From Gp6-AA40 sp032156805 (GTDB taxonomy: Bacteria; Acidobacteriota; Vicinamibacteria; Vicinamibacterales; UBA2999): DNA of 8,455 nt. The stretch covers positions 1 through 8,455 of the forward strand of contig JALDXQ010000266.1 of NCBI GenBank assembly GCA_032156805.1, written 5' to 3'. Shown piece after piece: positions 6,671-8,455 of the stretch. The first letter of the stretch is position 1. Each line of letters opens with the position of its first letter. The position numbers were made by a program, and so were the translations under genes. Below the pieces are notes generated by a model. That model saw only the letters and a program-made list of their open reading frames with translations. It did no database searches and was not told the origin of the DNA.

Positions 6671-7659
6671 CCGCCCGCGACGACGGAGTTGTACGCGTCG
6701 GTCACCGGCTGGCCGGTCCAGTTGGATGGTTCGGAGACGCCGAGCAGCCAGAGCGCTGTCGCCGCCGTGTCCATCGTTTGAACCGCGCCTTCCATTGCGC
6801 CCGTGTCCTTGACGCCCTGCCCCCACGCAATCCACGGAATCGTGACGTCGCGCGGGTCATCGCTGCCGTGGTTGGTCCCATGCCCTCCGTGATCGGCCGT
6901 CACGATGAGCGAGAAGTTGCCCTTGCCGTACGCCTCCTCGGCAAGCGTGATGAGCCTGCCGACCGCCTTGTCAGCCGCGAGGACGGCACGACCATATGCG
7001 TCGGTCATCCAGCCGGCACGGTGGCCGACCGCATCCGGATCCGTGAGATGGACGAAGAGAAGGTTGGGCCGTGCGCTGTCCAGGTACTTGGCGATGTCCG
7101 ACACCGTGCGCTCGCTCGACCATTTGCCGAACAGACCACCGGGCGCCTGTGAATAATCCAGCGAGCCCTCGACCTGAAGCGGCTGGAACTTCGCCTTGCT
7201 GAAGAACGCGGCCGTGCTGTAGCCATGCTTGCGGGCCACGCTGAAGACGTTGGGCAGGTCGACGGAATCCGCATCGGCCGTGGCCACGTTGTTCCAGAGA
7301 ACGCCATGCTCTTCCGGCGGCAGACCCGTCAGCATCGAGGTGTGCGAGGGGAGCGTCTTGCTGGGATTGATCGTGCGCGCCGCCAGCGTGTAGCTCCCTT
7401 CGCGCATGAGGCGCTGGAGCGTCGGCGCGTCGTAGTCGGCAATCGCGTCCGGCCGGAGACCGTCGATCGAGACGACGATGACGTGACGGCTGAGGCTCGT
7501 TTCGGGAAGTGCGCCAACCGGTGGAACCTCCGACCGGATATAGCGGGCGCTGCACCCGGCTCCCGTTGCCGCAGCCACAACGAGCAGCAAATACAAGGCC
7601 TTGAAACGAAATGGTCGCGGTAGGACGGACAGGGCTCTCTGCTGGTCGTGCAAGGACAT
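6667..7659 (-). CDS. Type I phosphodiesterase / nucleotide pyrophosphatase family lipoprotein
   Basis: The 330-residue protein belongs to the alkaline phosphatase superfamily, NPP branch, which hydrolyses phosphodiester or pyrophosphate bonds with two zinc ions. All expected active-site residues are visible: D66 in VVSIDGLRPD; the nucleophile T102 in KTLPSHTSMLTG; D209 and H213 in DPDAVGH; D256 and H257 in TADHGGH; and H264 in NHG. The N-terminus has a basic stretch, a hydrophobic run (about 21-34) and Cys36 preceded by GAG, an atypical lipobox, so it is probably lipid-anchored or at least exported. At 330 residues it is on the short side for the family but appears complete. The ATG at 7659 has only a weak GGA upstream. 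It lies downstream of the second receptor on the same strand, with a 127-bp gap holding a palindromic repeat, and may be read through from it. The natural substrate cannot be told. Confidence 0.9.
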   Translation of the reverse strand: MSLHDQQRALSVLPRPFRFKALYLLLVVAAATGAGCSARYIRSEVPPVGALPETSLSRHVIVVSIDGLRPDAIADYDAPTLQRLMREGSYTLAARTINPSKTLPSHTSMLTGLPPEEHGVLWNNVATADADSVDLPNVFSVARKHGYSTAAFFSKAKFQPLQVEGSLDYSQAPGGLFGKWSSERTVSDIAKYLDSARPNLLFVHLTDPDAVGHRAGWMTDAYGRAVLAADKAVGRLITLAEEAYGKGNFSLIVTADHGGHGTNHGSDDPRDVTIPWIAWGQGVKDTGAMEGAVQTMDTAATALWLLGVSEPSNWTGQPVTDAYNSVVAGG

Positions 7660-7724
7660 GGGATCTTTTCCGGAGAGGTGAGGCGTTCAATAAGTTTTGA
7701 CGCGCGCCCGCCCGGGAAAGTTGG

Positions 7725-7777
7725 CGGGGTCAGACCCTCGTGAATTGCGTGAAGGGGCGTGAAGGGGTCTGACCCCG
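7725..7777. repeat. REP-like palindromic element with tandem decamers in the loop
   Basis: CGGGGTCAGACCC (7725-7737) and GGGTCTGACCCCG (7765-7777) are perfect 13-bp inverted repeats, and each arm is itself a near-palindrome (GGGTC-A-GACCC). The 27-bp loop region contains CGTGAATTG, then CGTGAAGGGG twice in tandem (7748-7757 and 7758-7767, the second running into the right arm). It sits 9 bp after the stop codon of the right-hand receptor and 66 bp before the phosphodiesterase ATG, where as RNA it could act as a stability or attenuation hairpin. There is no T tract after it, so it is not a classical terminator. Confidence 0.8.
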
Positions 7778-7786
7778 GCAGTCCCG

Positions 7787-8455
7787 CTAGAACCGCGTCG
7801 TCAACGCGACGCGCACGCCGCGCGGTGATCCGGGCGTGATGTTCGTATTGTTGTGCGCGTTCATGTAGTAGTCCTCGTCGAACAGGTTCTCGACGTTGAC
7901 CTGCGCACGGATCGTTGCGGTGAGGTTGTAGAAGACGGCCGCATCCACGCGCGTCCACGACGGCAGGATCACGAGGTTGTCCGTCGACGTGAATACGTCC
8001 GAGCGATAGAGCACACCAAGCGCGGCAGCGAATCGCGGCGTGAAGTCGTACCGGTTCCACAGCGAGATCGAGTGCTTGGGCAGCTGCGCGAGGCTGGCGC
8101 CGGCCTGTGCCGTGGGTGAAATCGACTGGGTGATCTCGCCGTCCTGCAGGGCGTATCCGCCCGCGATGCTCCACGCGCTCGTCACGTTCCCGTTGAGACC
8201 GAGTTCCAGTCCGTTCGTTCGCTGGGCGTCGACCAGAACCGACAGTGCCGGATCATTCGGATCGGGGACGACGACGTTGCCGCGATCGAGGCGGTAGACA
8301 GCCGCGGTGAACGAGAACGCCGGCACGATGTCCCACTTCGCGCCCACCTCGTAGTTGCGGAACTCCTCTGGATCGAGCGCCTGGTTCGTCAGGTTCAACG
8401 AGCTGAGCTGCTCACCGGCGCGCGGCAGGTAGGACAGGCTGTAGCTGCCGTAGAG
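7787..8455 (-). CDS. TonB-dependent siderophore receptor, C-terminal part
   Basis: The frame is open to the window edge, so the 5' part is missing; an apparent start at 8398 is an internal TTG leucine. The visible 222 residues are the last part of the outer-membrane barrel. They begin LYGSYSLSYLPRAGEQ, followed by LDPEEFRNYEVGAKWD, TAAVYRLDRGN, RTNGLELGLNGNVTSAWSIAGGY, LPKHSISLWNRYDF and NVENLFDEDYY, and end in PRGVRVALTTRF with the usual terminal Phe. This order and wording match ferric (catecholate-type) siderophore receptors such as Fiu and FhuE relatives; the ligand is inferred only at that level. It shares the family but little close sequence with the complete receptor at 2944-5277, so it is not a recent duplicate. 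The stop is TAG at 7787-7789. Confidence 0.92.
   Translation of the reverse strand, partial: LYGSYSLSYLPRAGEQLSSLNLTNQALDPEEFRNYEVGAKWDIVPAFSFTAAVYRLDRGNVVVPDPNDPALSVLVDAQRTNGLELGLNGNVTSAWSIAGGYALQDGEITQSISPTAQAGASLAQLPKHSISLWNRYDFTPRFAAALGVLYRSDVFTSTDNLVILPSWTRVDAAVFYNLTATIRAQVNVENLFDEDYYMNAHNNTNITPGSPRGVRVALTTRF

Noticed and set aside
7329..8174. 281-codon open frame on the - strand across the second receptor and the phosphodiesterase
   Set aside because: It runs through the repeat element and both genes in a different frame, with no motif of its own.
1..8455. Defence system, prophage or biosynthetic cluster
   Set aside because: No nuclease, integrase, phage structural gene, NRPS/PKS or transposase is encoded in any supported frame.

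Overview
The window is GC-rich, densely coded bacterial DNA. It holds seven protein genes, two of them cut by the window edges, and no RNA gene, CRISPR array or transposase. The gene content fits an Acidobacteriota genome of the Vicinamibacteria type: TonB-dependent receptors with an N-terminal carboxypeptidase-regulatory domain, secreted proteins made of the same beta-sandwich repeats, and a small secreted HExxH protein. That placement is inference from gene style, since no marker gene is present.

Layout. Positions 2-2172 (+) carry the 3' part of a phytoene-desaturase-like FAD oxidoreductase, overlapped by a polyprenyl diphosphate synthase through a GTGA stop/start junction; this is an isoprenoid operon. 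Converging on it is a secreted HExxH putative metalloprotein (2185-2757, -). Upstream of that gene lies a 104-bp element with 23-bp perfect inverted ends (2803-2906), followed by a G-rich decamer array (2904-2941). A complete siderophore-type TonB-dependent receptor follows (2944-5277, -). It is divided from a divergent secreted beta-sandwich protein (5513-6670, +) by a 235-bp regulatory region holding a symmetric set of four CCTGAA hexamers. The beta-sandwich gene runs head-on into a nucleotide pyrophosphatase/phosphodiesterase-like lipoprotein gene (6667-7659, -), sharing a CTAG stop. Upstream of that, behind a second palindromic repeat element (7725-7777), is the 3' end of another siderophore-type receptor (7787 to the window end, -).

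How the genes may work together. The right two thirds look like a cell-envelope nutrient-acquisition region: two outer-membrane receptors probably for ferric siderophores, a periplasmic or lipid-anchored phosphodiesterase, and a secreted beta-sandwich protein. The left operon makes and modifies isoprenoids such as carotenoids or squalene derivatives and is not obviously linked to the rest. No stretch over 300 bases lacks a gene.

I see no clear new multi-gene system. The most distinctive signals are non-coding: two palindromic elements sharing a GGnGTCAGnC end and CGTGAA motifs, a possible G-quadruplex array, and a mirrored operator-like set with 11-bp spacing upstream of the receptor.
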